A stretch of 64,000 bases of DNA from Heliocidaris tuberculata (taxonomy: Eukaryota; Echinodermata; Echinoidea; Camarodonta; Echinometridae): positions 33,415,277-33,479,276 of the forward strand of contig CM046845.1 of assembly GCA_025618425.1 (NCBI GenBank), written 5' to 3'. The first letter of the stretch is position 1. Each line of letters starts with the position of its first letter. A program made the translations under genes and the position numbers. The notes beneath the pieces are model-generated. The model did no database searches. It saw only the letters and a program-made list of their open reading frames with translations, and was not told the DNA's origin. Shown in pieces: positions 23,460 to 37,800 of this stretch.

Positions 23460-25697
23460 TACCATTGTCAATGACATTTTATTGAGAAACAATTTGTCCA
23501 ATCCTTTCACACGTGTGAAAGAATAAATTTCTCCATCAGACAGAAACATATTGCTAGACTCCAATGTTTATCACAGGGTGTTATCTTGGCATACTTCCAA
23601 AAGAGTTCATGCAAGGTTTACAGAGTTTTGGGTCAGAGAGGATAAGCATCAGAGTGGTTATCCCCATTGCTGAGATACCTAATCCCAGCAAAATCTAAGG
23701 CGCCCTTGACAAACCCCAGGCCCAAAAGGCCACACTTAAAACAATAGAATCCCAGTGCAATCTTCTGTATGAAAGGCTTAATAATCCCCTCCATCATTTT
23801 CAATAAACAGTATAAAAGCTTCCACATGCTACATGTAGAAGCGACAGGAACAGACAATAGCTTTTGACAAGGTGCCTAAATCTGATATGTGATATAGATG
23901 AAGAGTTCAGGAGGTGTTTATGTAAATGTCTCACTTAGCAAGAAATGGGATTGTTCATATTACCTCAGGAGAATAAAAGGAACAAATGATCTAGTTGACA
24001 GTCAATCAAACAAAAAATAAAAATGTTTATATGCCATATATCTTTACAAACTTTAGTATCATTTCATTACCACATCAAGTGTAAAATAAATTCTAAATTG
24101 GAAAAATGGCAGGGGTACAATATGGGGGAAAACAGTACTGCCACATAAAATATATAAATTAAGAAAATGGAAATCTATGAAATAAAAGTTTTTACTTCTC
24201 ACATTGTAAAATAATTCTATTGCATGAAAAATCATTCCACTAAAGACACAAATCTGTCTTTTTCAAAAATATAAGATTGAGGCAAATCTTTGGTGAATGA
24301 AGATATTTATGAAATTAAAGATCATCATGGTACTGTTAATGATGAAAAGAAACTATTAACAGAATAAAACCAAAATTTTTCATTGAATGTCAAGTCTACA
24401 AAGGACTGAACAGATTGATAAATGCCAACATATGTAATAGCTGAAAATGAGCAAAGAAATATAAGATAAACAAATGTGTATTCGGGACACATGTGCAAAT
24501 ATGCAGTCATATGTAAGAGCATGTGTTGTGCCTTTTAGTGAATTTGATTTCCAAGTGTATTTTTTTCCGATCCAAACTTACCATGTAGTGCATAATCAAC
24601 AGTTCAGAATTACTTTACGCCCGTTTATCTTGAAATGCAATTTCATTACTTTAACTAAACATAACATTCAAATAGAGTGTGATACTGAAAGTATTATGAC
24701 TCCAAAGTTCCTCTGCTTATATCCATCTAATTCCTCATAATTTTGGTTCGATTTTCAGTCTAGTTGACAAATTTTTAATAAGAATTTGCATATCCACCAG
24801 CAAGGAGCTCAAGGTGCTCTAGCCATAAGTTCTTATAATTACATTCCCTAATATTTTGTTCACAAACCACCTAAACAATTTCCCGGATGAAAAACCAGAC
24901 CCATTATCTCTTACACAGGGTGCAGACAATTGTAACTTCTGCTAAATGCTGTTTTTCCTTAACTGCATCTTAGGAGCATCTAGTGGAACATCACAAGTCC
25001 ACAAAGCAAAGCTTCAGCCACACTTTGATCTGAACAATTTCCCAGAGTGGTCATCATCATCATCTCGGACAACATGGGCCTTGAAGGGGAAGTGGGGCAG
25101 CAGATTCTACAGCCATTTGAGAAACATAGAAATCTTGATCACATCTTTGGTCTCAAGTCCGGGAATTCAGGCATAGATCTGACCCATTATCTAAGTTTGT
25201 CCTCTGGGATGATACAATCTTTGAAGGAGGCAGGACATGGGGCAGCCAAGGGGAAGAAGGCAGCTGATTCAGGAGTCACTCCAGAAACATACAGACCTTC
25301 ATCACTACACCTGGGCCCTAAAAGTCTGGAAAGTACAGCTTTAGTCTGGCAGATATCCACTCTGTTTCCTTGCATCGTCAAATTCGACAATACAGGCTAT
25401 GATGGGGAACAGAGTGAAACGAAACATATGAGCTGATGCTGAAGTCATTTCAGAAATACATAGATCTTAATTACCTCCCTAGTCAAAGGATCCAAGCATA
25501 GGGCCAGCCTTTTTAACAGAATTGTCCTCTTGGGCGATTCAGTGGATTAGAAGGTGGGGCAGCCTTGGGGAAGGAATTAACAGATTCTGGTGTCCAGGAA
25601 GGTATAGATCCAGTCTGTTTCCTAGAATTGTCCTCTTGGATGATACAGGTAATCAGAAGGTTGGGCAGCCTAAAGGAAGGGCGAGCTGATTCTGTGG
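23460..25697 (-). other. Probable METTL3 3' UTR and downstream sequence
   Basis: The first 800 bp after the METTL3 stop contain diverged repeats of the sequence around the stop codon (see findings). On the minus strand an AATAAA lies at 23483-23478, a candidate poly(A) signal giving a UTR of about 2.2 kb. The real end is not determined. Confidence 0.4.
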
Positions 25698-25809
25698 TCA
25701 TTTCTGAGGTGCCTTCAAGGCATTATTGTCCGGGTATTTCTCTTGGTATCTTCTGATGGTCTCTGGTTCTACGAGATGAACTCCATCCAGCTGGTTACCT
25801 AACGTCACC
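25698..25809 (-). CDS. METTL3: METTL3 exon 13 (last)
   Basis: Completes Trp446 split across the intron, then [15 protein letters not shown] and a basic tail ending APQK and TGA. The acceptor is TTTCAG. The conserved NQLDG contributes to the cofactor pocket in the family. Confidence 0.95.
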
Positions 25810-28800
25810 CTGAAATGGAAAGATGATGAAAGACAAAAATCATTAAAAAGAGATGCTATGAGAATCTATTCTAGCACAAAAAGGCAGAATTGTAGGGACT
25901 ATACTCTGCAGAGAGGACTGTACTCAACGGAAGAAGAAGAAGAAGAAGAAGAAGAAGAAGAAGAAGAAGAAGAAGAAGAAGAAGAAGAAGAAGAAGAAGA
26001 AGAAGAAGAAGAAGAAGAAGAAGAAGAAGAAGAAGAAGAAGAAGAAGAAGAAGAAGAAGAAGAAGAAGAAGAAGAAGAAGAAGAAGAAGAAGAAGAAGAA
26101 GAAGAAGAAGAAGAAGAAGAAGAAGAAGAAGAAGAAGAAGAAGAAGAAGAAGAAGAAGAAGAAGAAGAAGAAGAAGAAGAAGAAGAAGAAGAAGAAGAAG
26201 AAGAAGAAGAAGAAGAAGAAGAAGAAGAAGAAGAAGAAGAAGAAGAAGAAGAAGAAGAAGAAGAAGAAGAAGAAGAAGAAGAAGAGGAAGAGAACAATTA
26301 CATGCATTTGAACATGTGCTGAAAATTTGAAGGTTGTATGTTATGTAGATAAAAAAATTGACATTGTGCATTCTACCAAAATGCTCTTTGACAATGTGCA
26401 CACCTACCATTCTGTTTGCGTATTTGTGCATACTACCTAAATGCTCTTGACTAAGTGTATATCTTTTAAATTAAATTGAAATAACTGAATCTTCCAGTTT
26501 TGTTGTATATTACACATTCTAAGAGCTGCTGACTAGTGTCAGTGTGATTGAAAAAGAAGGAAACCTATATTCAAGCCCTGATATCTTATAAACCAAGTGA
26601 AACTACTAAAATATATCATATACAGTCCAACTTGCTTTAGCGACCACCTGTATAGAAAGACCACCTGTCTACAAATACAATAATTTTTGTTTCCCTTGAA
26701 AAGTGTTTCTCGTTGAAACATGTATTATTGGAACCTGCCTGTAAAGACCACCTGCTCATAAAGACCGCTTTTGTTGTCTCCCTTGAGTGGTCTTTATAGA
26801 CAGGTTTCACCGTAGTATAATAGGCTGCTAATCCAAATGCATATGAGAGAGCACTGGCCATTTTTAAAGGCATGCCACAATTACCTTTATCCAAGTTTGG
26901 GATGAATGATGTTCAGGAGTTACTTTCATCATGTGTGAGTGAATTAAACTGAAAGTGAGACCATTCAACTAGACCCTGGGTTGGCCATTCATTTCATTCA
27001 AAACTTGGGCAGAGGCAAATATGACATGAATCACGAAAAATACTACTGTTCAGCTTTCCATGGCCAGGTTTTGTTGATGAAGTTACCAAATTAAAGAAAA
27101 CATGATAGGCTATAATGTATCTCCAGATTAAATTTACTTGTACTGATTACAGTGATATTTCGGGTTAAATCTTGATTTCTTTTTTTTGGTGACTCATCCT
27201 GAATGCAGGTGTACGCTTACCAGTTTGGTTGTATATTGTGCATTCTACCGAACAGCTCAATCTTCCTGGTGCCGGGTGAAAGCCTCTCTATCAGACCATA
27301 GATCTCATCAGGTTTGTGACTCGTCTGACGTACTTCAGCTACGATGACATCACAATCAAGGCCTTTATTGAAGTTATCAGGGTTGCCTTTAACACCACAC
27401 TTAAAGAGAAAATGAGATAGAGTAAAGGTTAAAGGTTAAAGGTTTGCAGAGGAGACAGCCAGATAGGACAAGGAAGGGAAATAGAAAGAGGGAGACAAAG
27501 ACGAAGGATGAGAAAGAAGAGAAGGATGAGAATGAAGAGGAGGAGGAGGAGGAGGAGGAGGAGGATGTTGTTGTTGTTTCAGAATTATGATGCCATCTAC
27601 GTGCAGGTTTCTGTACTTCTTTTTATTATTTTTGTTTTCAATTTTACTTTTGTCAAGGAGTTTGCAGGTCCGGTCATCAAAGACGGTCCTTCCACAGGAG
27701 GAGAAGAAACAGGGCCCTGATGTAGGTGATCCAACACATGCTAGATATGGGGTTAAGGTTAGGGTTGTAATTGAGTTTTAGGAAAGGTCTAGAATAGACC
27801 TGTTCACAAAGTTATTCAAATTTATGGATGTTTCTTTGCTGGGGACCTAGTAATGAGGTATTCCATTAACCTGTTATTAATTACTACAATACTTGGAATC
27901 CAGTTTGCATACATTACTTGTTGCTATGTCTGACAAGCCTCTGACAAGCTTTCAGGTTGTCAAGAACAACCTTTGTTTTAAAAGTATGCATAGAATTTGA
28001 ATATATTTGTGAACAGGTCTATTGTTGCTGGAGCATGTGTCATAGAAACAAAAGCATAAATTCAGTGAATTCATAGAGAGAAATGAATTCTTAAGAGTTT
28101 GATGTGACCTCACCAGGCAATGCTCCTTGCCATGGTTGAGCCAATGTCCAGTCCGTCCAGTCCTGATCAGTCTCTGTAGCTGGTTGGTCTTCACCCATAT
28201 CAGTTCTTCTACCTGCCTGTAACCCCAGAGCTGTAAGCACTCTCTACCAAGCTCCATGGCCCTGCAGGAAAGACAAACAGTGTCTCACTTGTCATTTGAG
28301 AAAAAAAAAAAAGAACAGACATGGTTAAAGGGACTTTGCCCCCTAATCTCTTAAACTTTTTGGAAAAGATTAGAATTTTGTTCAACACACATTTATAATG
28401 GGTTTCATTATAAGTTTCATGGCTTACTATTCAATGAACCAGATCAACAGCATAAACATGTTAATATATTCTGTCCATTTGTTGTCAGGCATATCATTTA
28501 TGATTTCTGCATGCCAGTTTCACTTGCAAGCAAAACTCAATCATTTACATGTACTTCATGCACCACTTCAGCTCACCGGATTGTAGACTTGACTTGCCAT
28601 TACAACAAGCACCCTATATCTTCTCTTGTTGCACCTGGGACTCCTCACATCAAAATTTACCACTAAACACATTTTCAAAATCAAAGTCAAGTCCAAAATA
28701 CATGATTCTGATTGCTTAAAAGTTAAGTTGTACTTGATTTTTGGAGTTGCATTAAACCACAATTTTACAAACAAGATGCCCTACAATGTATTTAAAGAAA

Positions 28801-31800
28801 TGAACTGTCTATCATCCCCTTTCTAGCATTTGCACTATTTAGATCGAGAAGGAACATGATTTGGGGTAAAAGAGAGGAAACCGTAACCAGATCACACTCT
28901 GGAGGTACATTGTAATTATGCCCTGCTGCGATAACTACATAACAGGTTTCAAATTTTTAAAGCGTGCAGAACACAAAAAACACCCTCATAAGGGCATCTC
29001 AGGTTCACGATTTAACCTTTGACCCCTGCAAGTCCTACAACATGTAATTGGTACCAAGGGAGGTTGAGAAACTTGGCTCACCTGTCAAATTTAACATGTG
29101 CTTAGAAAGTGTGCCTTGGTGATAAAACCCAATTACCTCTGCTTCTCAAATGGGCCAAGTTGAGGGCATATCAGTGGGGCCATCCCCACTACCTCTCAAG
29201 TTTTATAATTGATTCATTCTACTACAGAAATTAACTACTACATGTACTATAGGGACTACTGACAATAGTAGGTTTTTGCATATCCCTTACGTCTTTTATA
29301 TTCCTGGCACTCCAGTATTCATCAGAGACAAAACTAATGGACTAATTCACAAAATGTCTACCATATACCTACTCATCAGTTATGTAACTCTATCACAGCT
29401 AGAACTTCTCAAGATGACAGTTATTTGAATCCCTTATCCAAATGCTGGAAGAATTAATTGTGTTCCGAAGGCATGCACATTGCAAAACAAAAGTTGAAGT
29501 GGTCAACCCCAAAAGGTCTACCAGGACTTAGAGCCAGATATGGGATTTACTGGATCAACAACTAGAAAAATCCCACAGAATGAAGTTGCAATAAACATAT
29601 TCTGGAACAGGGCCCCATTGCATAAAACATACCATTAACGGTAACTTTGCCATCAATGGTAACTCCCATGGAAACCTTGATTTTGATTGGCTGTTGAGTG
29701 ATGTTACCATAGTAGTTACCATTGATAGCAGAGTTACCATTAATGGTAAGTTTTATGCAACGGGGCCCAGATTAGGTTTTTTAAAAATGGAAGTTAACAC
29801 TGACACTTAAGCCCATCGCACATTATCTGATCGCTCTGCAATCTGATTTCTGCAGGAAATATAATAGCATTTGATACAAACATCGATCGTATAGTGTGCA
29901 GTGGGCTTAAGCCAGACAGACAAAAACAGAGAGAAAAAGAGATTGTGAGAAATAGAGAGATACAGAGAAAGATATGAAGATAAAAAGAAGCATATAACAA
30001 GCAAGAAAAAGATATGAAGATAAAAAGAAGCATACAAGCAAGAAATAGAGATAGAGATGGAAAGAGGTAGAATAAGAGAGAGAGACAGACAGACAGACAC
30101 AGAGAGAGAGAGAGCAGGGAGAGAAACAAAACTAGAGCAGAAAGAGTCAGTAATAGAATCAGAGTTGGTGTAAACACACCCTAGTCCTCTTTTGAGAGAG
30201 TGGTATGTTCATCATAAACCCACGCTTCCTATCTTCACACCTAACACATCATAAATCTCACACCTGGGGGAGCTTCAAAACACTGTTTTTTATGAATGTC
30301 TTGAGGAATTAATATCTAGAGGATATGTGAGAAGAAGCCACCCACTAGCAGACACCTCTAGTATCTTTCTCTACATCAACAAAAAAAAAAAAGAGGCACA
30401 TATTCTATATATTGCAAAGTCTTCACTCATTTCAATTCTTAAAATTGATTGAAAAAAGTTTAAAGAAGTCATGTCTAGGGCATGTTAAATAACTCATTGG
30501 AACTTCAGGTTGTAAAACAAGTTATGTTTGCAAATTTTGATTGCTCTAACTGCTGAAATTGCCCAAAAATTGATTCTTTGAAAAATGATGTAATCACGTT
30601 GATAAAAATATTTCTTTATACAAAAAAGGAAAAAATGTGGGGTAAAAAGACAAAACAATGCAACTACAGCTGATAGCAACTTCAGTGGGAAAAGTAAAGA
30701 AATGTGCACTTGTAGGACTACATAAAGTGATCTCTCATCATCAAATGTCTATGTTCCCTTCAGGTATTATCACTTCTAAAGGAAGACTTGAACAAAATAT
30801 TATTAAAGTATGATATATTCCAATGACTCAAAGTATCTTGATTATAAAAATGCACTTCTGAAACAAGTGATATGGCTTAGAGAAAATGCTATTTTACCAG
30901 CATATACAAATGCACATTCAAGATCATCACTTAAAACTTTTTTTAAGAGATAGCAAAGTCCTGTCCAGACTGTCAAAGAATACATCCTTGATTTATTGGT
31001 ACAGGTTAGAAGGTCTAATGATTCCCTATGTGGTGGTGATATAACTTCAAATCTCTCGAAATACAACTCCAAAGTAATAACTATTAAACCTTTCAAGAGC
31101 CACTTCTGACTGACATTTATAGTCAACATGTTAACATACATCTACTCAATTATGTTTACATAGCTCAATATCAATATCAAAAAGAGGTTGCACTTAGAGA
31201 ATGTAATGGTTATTAAGGTATGAGACGTGCATTAAAGCACAATCATATTGTGCTTTCAGAGTCAGAAAAGCGTTATTAGCTATGTGTAAAATGATATGAG
31301 TTAACGTCCTTCTGGTTCTCAGCGTGCAATATCTTGGGCTTGGGAATTGTAGGTCGGCACGTTTTATGAAGAAGTGAACACCTGTAGGTGGGATAAACAC
31401 AGGGGGGTTTATGGGATTGTCAAAAGGTCGAAGGTCAAGGTATCTACAACGCCCAGGAGCTGGATTTAGAGGATTCTGCAGCTGACAGATCTACTTCCAC
31501 AGGGTGCAGACAAAGGTCAATGGAAAGCACTACAGGTAAATTCTGTATCAAGGACTAGTTTAAAATTATTAAACCAATTGTCCATGAAAACAGGTTGGTT
31601 ACTGCATTAAGCCTAGGAGAATGAGAGAATTTAGGAGGAAAAGGGTTAAAATGAAATAAAAATGCCTTAAGATATTCTAAATACTTTGACGTTCTTTGCA
31701 AATCTTTGGGATTTATTCTGTCACTGATCTTCACCGATATGTGCTCATGGTAGGTAGAGGTGTCATGGTATCAATTGCAACATTTTTGAAATGGTGGCCA

Positions 31801-34800
31801 TGGAAGTGGCTTTACATGTATGTAGGCTTCTGTAAATGATTACAGGAATTATACACACTATACAATGATACTATCATTTACAAAAAGGTCCAACTACAAT
31901 GGTAAAATTTTCAACATGAAATAAAGATAACTCTAATCCTGAAGCCGAATATATTTGATCACATGATGTTATCATGTGACCTTATAAACCATGAATTAGC
32001 AGAAAGATCACTTATACCACAGTCACACCAACGAGACTCCAGACTGACAACAGATTGACCAGAAAATTACATTGTGATGAATGGCCAAGATTTCGTTGGT
32101 TGTTTGGAGTTGGTATGAAGTTGGTTTGAGCATGTGGCAACGTATTGATCAATACAATTTCTTTCAAGAAATAAGAGCCCTGATTAACATACTGATCAAT
32201 CGTACTGATCAATACGTTGTGCACACTCAGCATTCGTTGGATGGATGCTACCCTTGCGCTGTCATTCGTTGGATGGATGCTACCCTTGCGCTGTCATTCG
32301 TTACTGTACACTAATTATACAATCAGCATTCGTCTTATACGCCAAGGAGTTCGTTAAGAAACAGATTTTGGCCAAGAATTTGATTGTATTTGAGCGTATC
32401 TGGACTTTGCCAAATTTTGTACCCAAAATTATGTATACTAGGCATATATGTGACAGGGGCTAATTTAGACCTACATTATGGGTCAGGTTTTCATCAGCAC
32501 TGGTCTACATTAATCTAATGCTGCCATAGCGGGTGCTCTTTCATTATACAAGATTAAGGTGTGAAGCATCAGTGATACTTTTCATGGTGGAGAAACTGAA
32601 TTGTAGGTTTAATTTTTCAGGGTTACACCATGTAATCTTTCAAGGAATAAGAGCCCTGAAAAACTAAACCTACACTATTAAGGTAGTAGAGTCTTAGGTT
32701 TAATATCAACAATAAATCAATATGCGAGGAAGCACGACTCATATCCAAAGGAGGATGGTTATATCCACATCTTACGCACAATACAAATTTCAAAAATTCA
32801 GAACTCGAAGGAACACTTTGGCAAGACTACTATTAATGGACTGACAATAAAAAAATGTAAGAAAACTGACATAACTTGCAATTTCAATTTCAAATTTAAT
32901 TTCATTTTAAGCTGCTTTTTTAGTAGAGGAATAGATTCAAACGCTACTGACCTGCCAGTGACCCAGAGGAAGAGAAATCCTTCATCCTGCATGATGGGTA
33001 CATTAAGTTTCCTCATCTCATCATCCTGCATGGTTCCATAGGGTAACTCCATGTGAATATCCCAGGGTGGATCAGCCATGATGACAGAGAACTTACCAAG
33101 CACTTCAAAATCCATGTGTCTTAGGTCACACTGAACCCACTACATAGAGAAACAAAGAGAGAGAGAGATGTTATATTTACAGTATATCTTGTACATGTAA
33201 GTTATCATGTATTAATTAATCTATTCTGTAAAGCACTTTGATCAGTTATAAATTTTATATAGCACTATAAAAGAAAAGAACATGATTATTATTATAGAGA
33301 GGGGGGGGGGTAAATGAGTGAAAGAGACTGAGAGGGAAAGAGAAATACACAGACAGATTTTAAAAATATTAAAATTGGTCATTGTTTCTTTATTTTCCTC
33401 TTTGCCGATTTCCAAAGGACATGTCAACACAGGAATACAACAGACCACTTAAAAATATCCTTGTCATAAAGCAAAATGAGCTTTGAGTTGATTTTCTACC
33501 ATTAAACCTTGAATTCAAATTTTAGAACTTAATATTATTACAATCTTGAAATATGTTCTCAAATAAAGGTGTTTCTGTGCATACCTGTGGCGGTGTCATG
33601 ACGCTAGCACCCAGTTTACTGTTCATCCTCTGCAAGGCCACCGGTCCTGAAGTCTTGACTTCATCACCACTCTTACTAGAGTCTTCTACCTCATAGTGTA
33701 CATACTAGATGGGTATAATGCAGAAAAGAATAAGTGAAATCAGGTCACCACTCTTATAATTCTCTTCTATCTCATAATGAAAATACAAATGGCCAAAATG
33801 CAGATGGGAAGAAACTTTCGCATGCTAACATGCTTTGGCCCAAAGTCAGGTGGACCCCATGAGTCACGCAGAAGTTGTTTTATATAAACAAAAATACACA
33901 AGAACTGGATAACTGTAGGGACTATTTAGGACATTTCTTGAAGATATCTAGTTTTATCATGTCATTCACAACATTTTTTGTACAACTATAGATACATGAG
34001 AGGAAGAAAGGCCCAACTCCATCAAAACATTTTTTTCTTTAGTTATCAAGAAAAAAATTCATATTTTTCTTTAGTTATCAAGAAAAAAATTCATATTTTG
34101 ATGAGTCTTAATCTTTCTTGCATGCATTAGAGGTTTTGTTCACTTCAGGAAGAGAGAGAGAATTTTTTAGAAAATGAAGTCTGCTATCAATAAAATAATG
34201 CAAAACCAGAAATTTTTGCGTGCATGATGCTTTAGTGAATTTCACGAGTGGTCAAGATTCATGAAAATTTCATACTGCAAAATAATAAACTCACAATTGA
34301 TACAAGATCAAATTATTGCAAGTAGTGAAAGTTTCTTGCTGCAAAATTAACAATTTGCAAAAGTTTCTGGTTTTTCAGTAATATGTCGAACCAACTAGAG
34401 CCAAAATGTTAGAGTTTAGCCCTTCTTTCTCTCACATATTCAACTGCTAAAGCTGATCAACTTAATACTCCAGTGTGTGCTAGATGCAAATAGCCTGGAT
34501 GATTAGACTTTGTAGGTAATCATTTCATCTTGTTTACATCCAAGGTCATGAAGCATTTCCAGAGATCGTATGTCCATTTACTCTTTTTATTTACTTAAGT
34601 CTTGCAAAGGTCTTTTGCCTATTTATATCTTTTAGAGTATCTTAATACATTTCTAAAAAAAAGTCACTGATGGATAAATAAGGTCATAATGAAACATCAT
34701 TTACTCTTATTTACTTGAAATCTTGCAAAGGTTTTTTGCCTATCTATATTTCTCAGTAAACTTAATCCCTGACACACATCACTGCCTTGAAACTTCAGAG

Positions 34801-37800
34801 CTTCCCAAATTTGTTTTTTGGTGTTTTTAAACAAAGTTTTCCAAAACTACTCCAAATCTATTTTGAGAAAAATGTAAGGAAGTCATGAATTATAGAAAAT
34901 AACTGTGCTATTCCCATGTGATTACTTTGCACGTGTCCATGTGAAAACAAGTGTTGAGAAAGGAACAGTCTCCAAGTGATTCTAAAAAGACAAGAGAAAG
35001 AAAATGCAGTCAAATTAAAAGTGTTTATCAAAATTCATAAACTGCACTGCAATACATTTGATATAAATGTACTGGTAGGTAAATTTTTCATCTCGATTGA
35101 TGTATACTACTGATATTTACGTCTAAGTCATGGAAGGTAATATTTAGTCCTGGTAATGACTGAAAAAAAAAAAATATTTCTGACATCAAATTTCCACCAA
35201 TTTTATTGAGCACATATCACTGCCAGGAAATTAAATAGCCAATAACCATGGAATTTCATACATTATTGATCATTAATGGTCCATGCAATCCACAGACATG
35301 TATTGTTAATAGGGGGGGGGGGGGGTTGTCGGGGGGCAGAAGTCCAGGTGGTATATACCATCCCTTTACAATAAATTTGGGTATGAAAGAAATTGAAAAA
35401 AATTTAAAAGTACCTTGTTCCATGTCCATCTGAGTTAAAGATACAATGATACATATCACTTCGATTGATTTCTAAAACATTTTTAATTTTTGCTCAATAA
35501 TATAGCCTATGGAGACTTGAAAATATGAAGAAAAAGAAAAAAAGAATTTGTCTAAGATATGTCTATTGATGTAGCACAAAGGAGGGGAACTTACCATCTG
35601 TATGTTTGTTAATTATCCTCTTGAAATGAAGCTAAAGAAGACAAAAATACATACAAAAACATGTCTTGAAGGAAGCATGGTGATGTGAATTTTACACTAC
35701 CAATATTACATGTAAACACAAATATGATACAACAGACCCTATCAGCATTATACCACTAGAATGCAATGATGTATATAATATAAATCAATCAAATAGTAAT
35801 GATGCACATCTTGGAGCATTTATAGTCCTGATATCCTAAAAATTTGTGCCCAGTTGAAGAAAGAATGCAACATCTGTTTTCATCATGCTATACTTTTAAC
35901 ATCATTTAGTCACATGAAATTGACTACAAGATGACATATCTTGTTGATCAAAAAAGGCATACTGTTACATCATCCCATGATAATCAAATGCTCTCTAAAA
36001 TGGTCAAAATTTAGATCAATTCAAATATTACCACTCCATCAATAAGGAACCTTCCAAACTAAGATTTCTATCTTACTTAATAATTCCTAAATTTGAAACA
36101 GTAAGATTAGAATGTTTGGCTATCTCGGAGATTGGTGTACCTTATTACAGTCTGATGTTCCAGACACCTTCATGCATTCATCTCTTGTACCATGAGAGCA
36201 GAATTCATGGACAGTTCCTGAAAATGGGATGAAGTAGAAGATAAACAGAGAAGTCAAGACAAATGCTTTCCAAATTTCCAAAGAACTTTTAAAGTGCATA
36301 TTATATCATAATGCAATATGAGCTCTATACACAAATATTAATAACATCATCATTATGCTTTTACACTTGCGCACAATTATGGAACTGAGTGTCAAAATAT
36401 TAGACTTGTAGTTCAAGTCACAGCCACAGCACAGAGGTCCTTTGGCAAAACATTATTCTACATTTGTCACTCTCAACACAGGTGCAGTAAATTTGCACCT
36501 GGCAGGAACAATTGCTTGAATGCTCTCAGCACCTTGAGGCAGCTTGCCTAAAGCCAGGGTTATAGGGCAATTTCTTTACAAAAATGATAGAAACAATTTA
36601 GAAAGCATTTGTTTTCTATCACAAATCTTTAAATTTTACAATGTTGACATGGGAAAGAAATGTTTTTTTGGGTGATATGAGTCATGCAGATGTGTTAAAG
36701 AGGAAAATATCAAATAATTTTTAGTCATCATTAAATAAATCTTATGACCCGAATTTGAATATCTTTCTATCATTATTGGTTTATTTCACTGATATACATT
36801 GTTAATTCTTTGTAGACAAAAGAAAAAAATATGCAGAAATTGATGAAACAAGTATACATACCTCCCTTGGATTTGAAAGCCTCCTTGATGGACTTCTCTT
36901 TAGCTGTTGGCATACTCAATAAGTCATGAATCTCCTGCCCCATTTCTTTACTCTGTAAAAGAGATCAGAAATGTTATCAATAATCAGACTTTCTCTTTAG
37001 GTCTCCATGGTGAGTGAACATATTCACAATCAAAAGCCTTTGGTAACACCATGTGGAAAACTAAATGAAAAGGCTGTTAAAGCTGTTGATATATTCTGGT
37101 AAAACCCATATATCAAAAAAATTTCTCATCAAATGACTTGTTCTTTAGTTTTCATATAACCTTCATTTTGAATACTTTTTTCAATACTAAAATACTAGCA
37201 TTATAGAGCAGATATTCACAAGGGTTTAAGTTCTCCATTTAAATGATTTTGAAAACAAGAAGTTTCCCCCTCTGAAATGACCATTACCGTCAATCAGCTG
37301 TAAAGAGAATGGAGGATGAAGAAGAACAGTTATTCATAATCTTTCTCACAGAAAAAGAAATATACACTTACAGAGGCATGTTTGTAAAAATGGCCAAATA
37401 AACAAAAACATAACACATACATTACCTCTTGTTCTTTGAATGATGTAGATGTGAGAAGGTTTTCTAGGGTTAGGTCAATAATTTCCTCTTCTTTATCTGA
37501 TTTAACAGATGACTGTTTGGTGGATGAAGGAGCATCTTGCTCTGAATCAGATCTAAGAAAAAAAAAGGAATACATTTAAAGTTTAGAACAAAGCAGTTCT
37601 TTATATTTATCAGGGGTGAATTTGCATAGGGAAACTAAATGAGTTACAAAAAGGCTATTCCTAAGCACATGAACTGTCAAAGTCCATTTTTGAAGAAGAA
37701 GAAAAAATAAATTCAATGACACAGGCCTTTACACTAACAGGGATATGTTAGACACAGATCCCAATAATTTCAATCTGGACAGTGGACACCCACTATGTCA

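Larger units (their letters stand above)
25810..27220 (-). other. METTL3 intron 12
   Basis: A 1411-bp intron containing the (GAA)n tract at 25930-26285 and a repeat of the ACCTGTCTATAAAGACCAC type at 26622-26815. No extra exon was seen. Confidence 0.9.
28262..32951 (-). other. METTL3 intron 10 (4690 bp)
   Basis: The longest METTL3 intron. It contains a CCAAT-centred MITE at 29610-29768, a GA-rich patch at 29915-30125 and a direct duplication of about 35 bp at 32231-32300. No exon was recognised. Confidence 0.85.

Noticed and set aside
22842..23474. 210-residue Met/Asp-rich frame and His-rich frame opposite
   Set aside because: Minisatellite translation.
25047..25436. 129-residue plus-strand open frame downstream of METTL3
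   Set aside because: It lies antisense over the METTL3 3' UTR repeats, with no recognisable domain or codon bias.
25858..26322. Long poly-Glu / poly-Leu / poly-Ser / poly-Phe open frames
   Set aside because: They are translations of the pure GAA/TTC repeat, which lies inside METTL3 intron 12.
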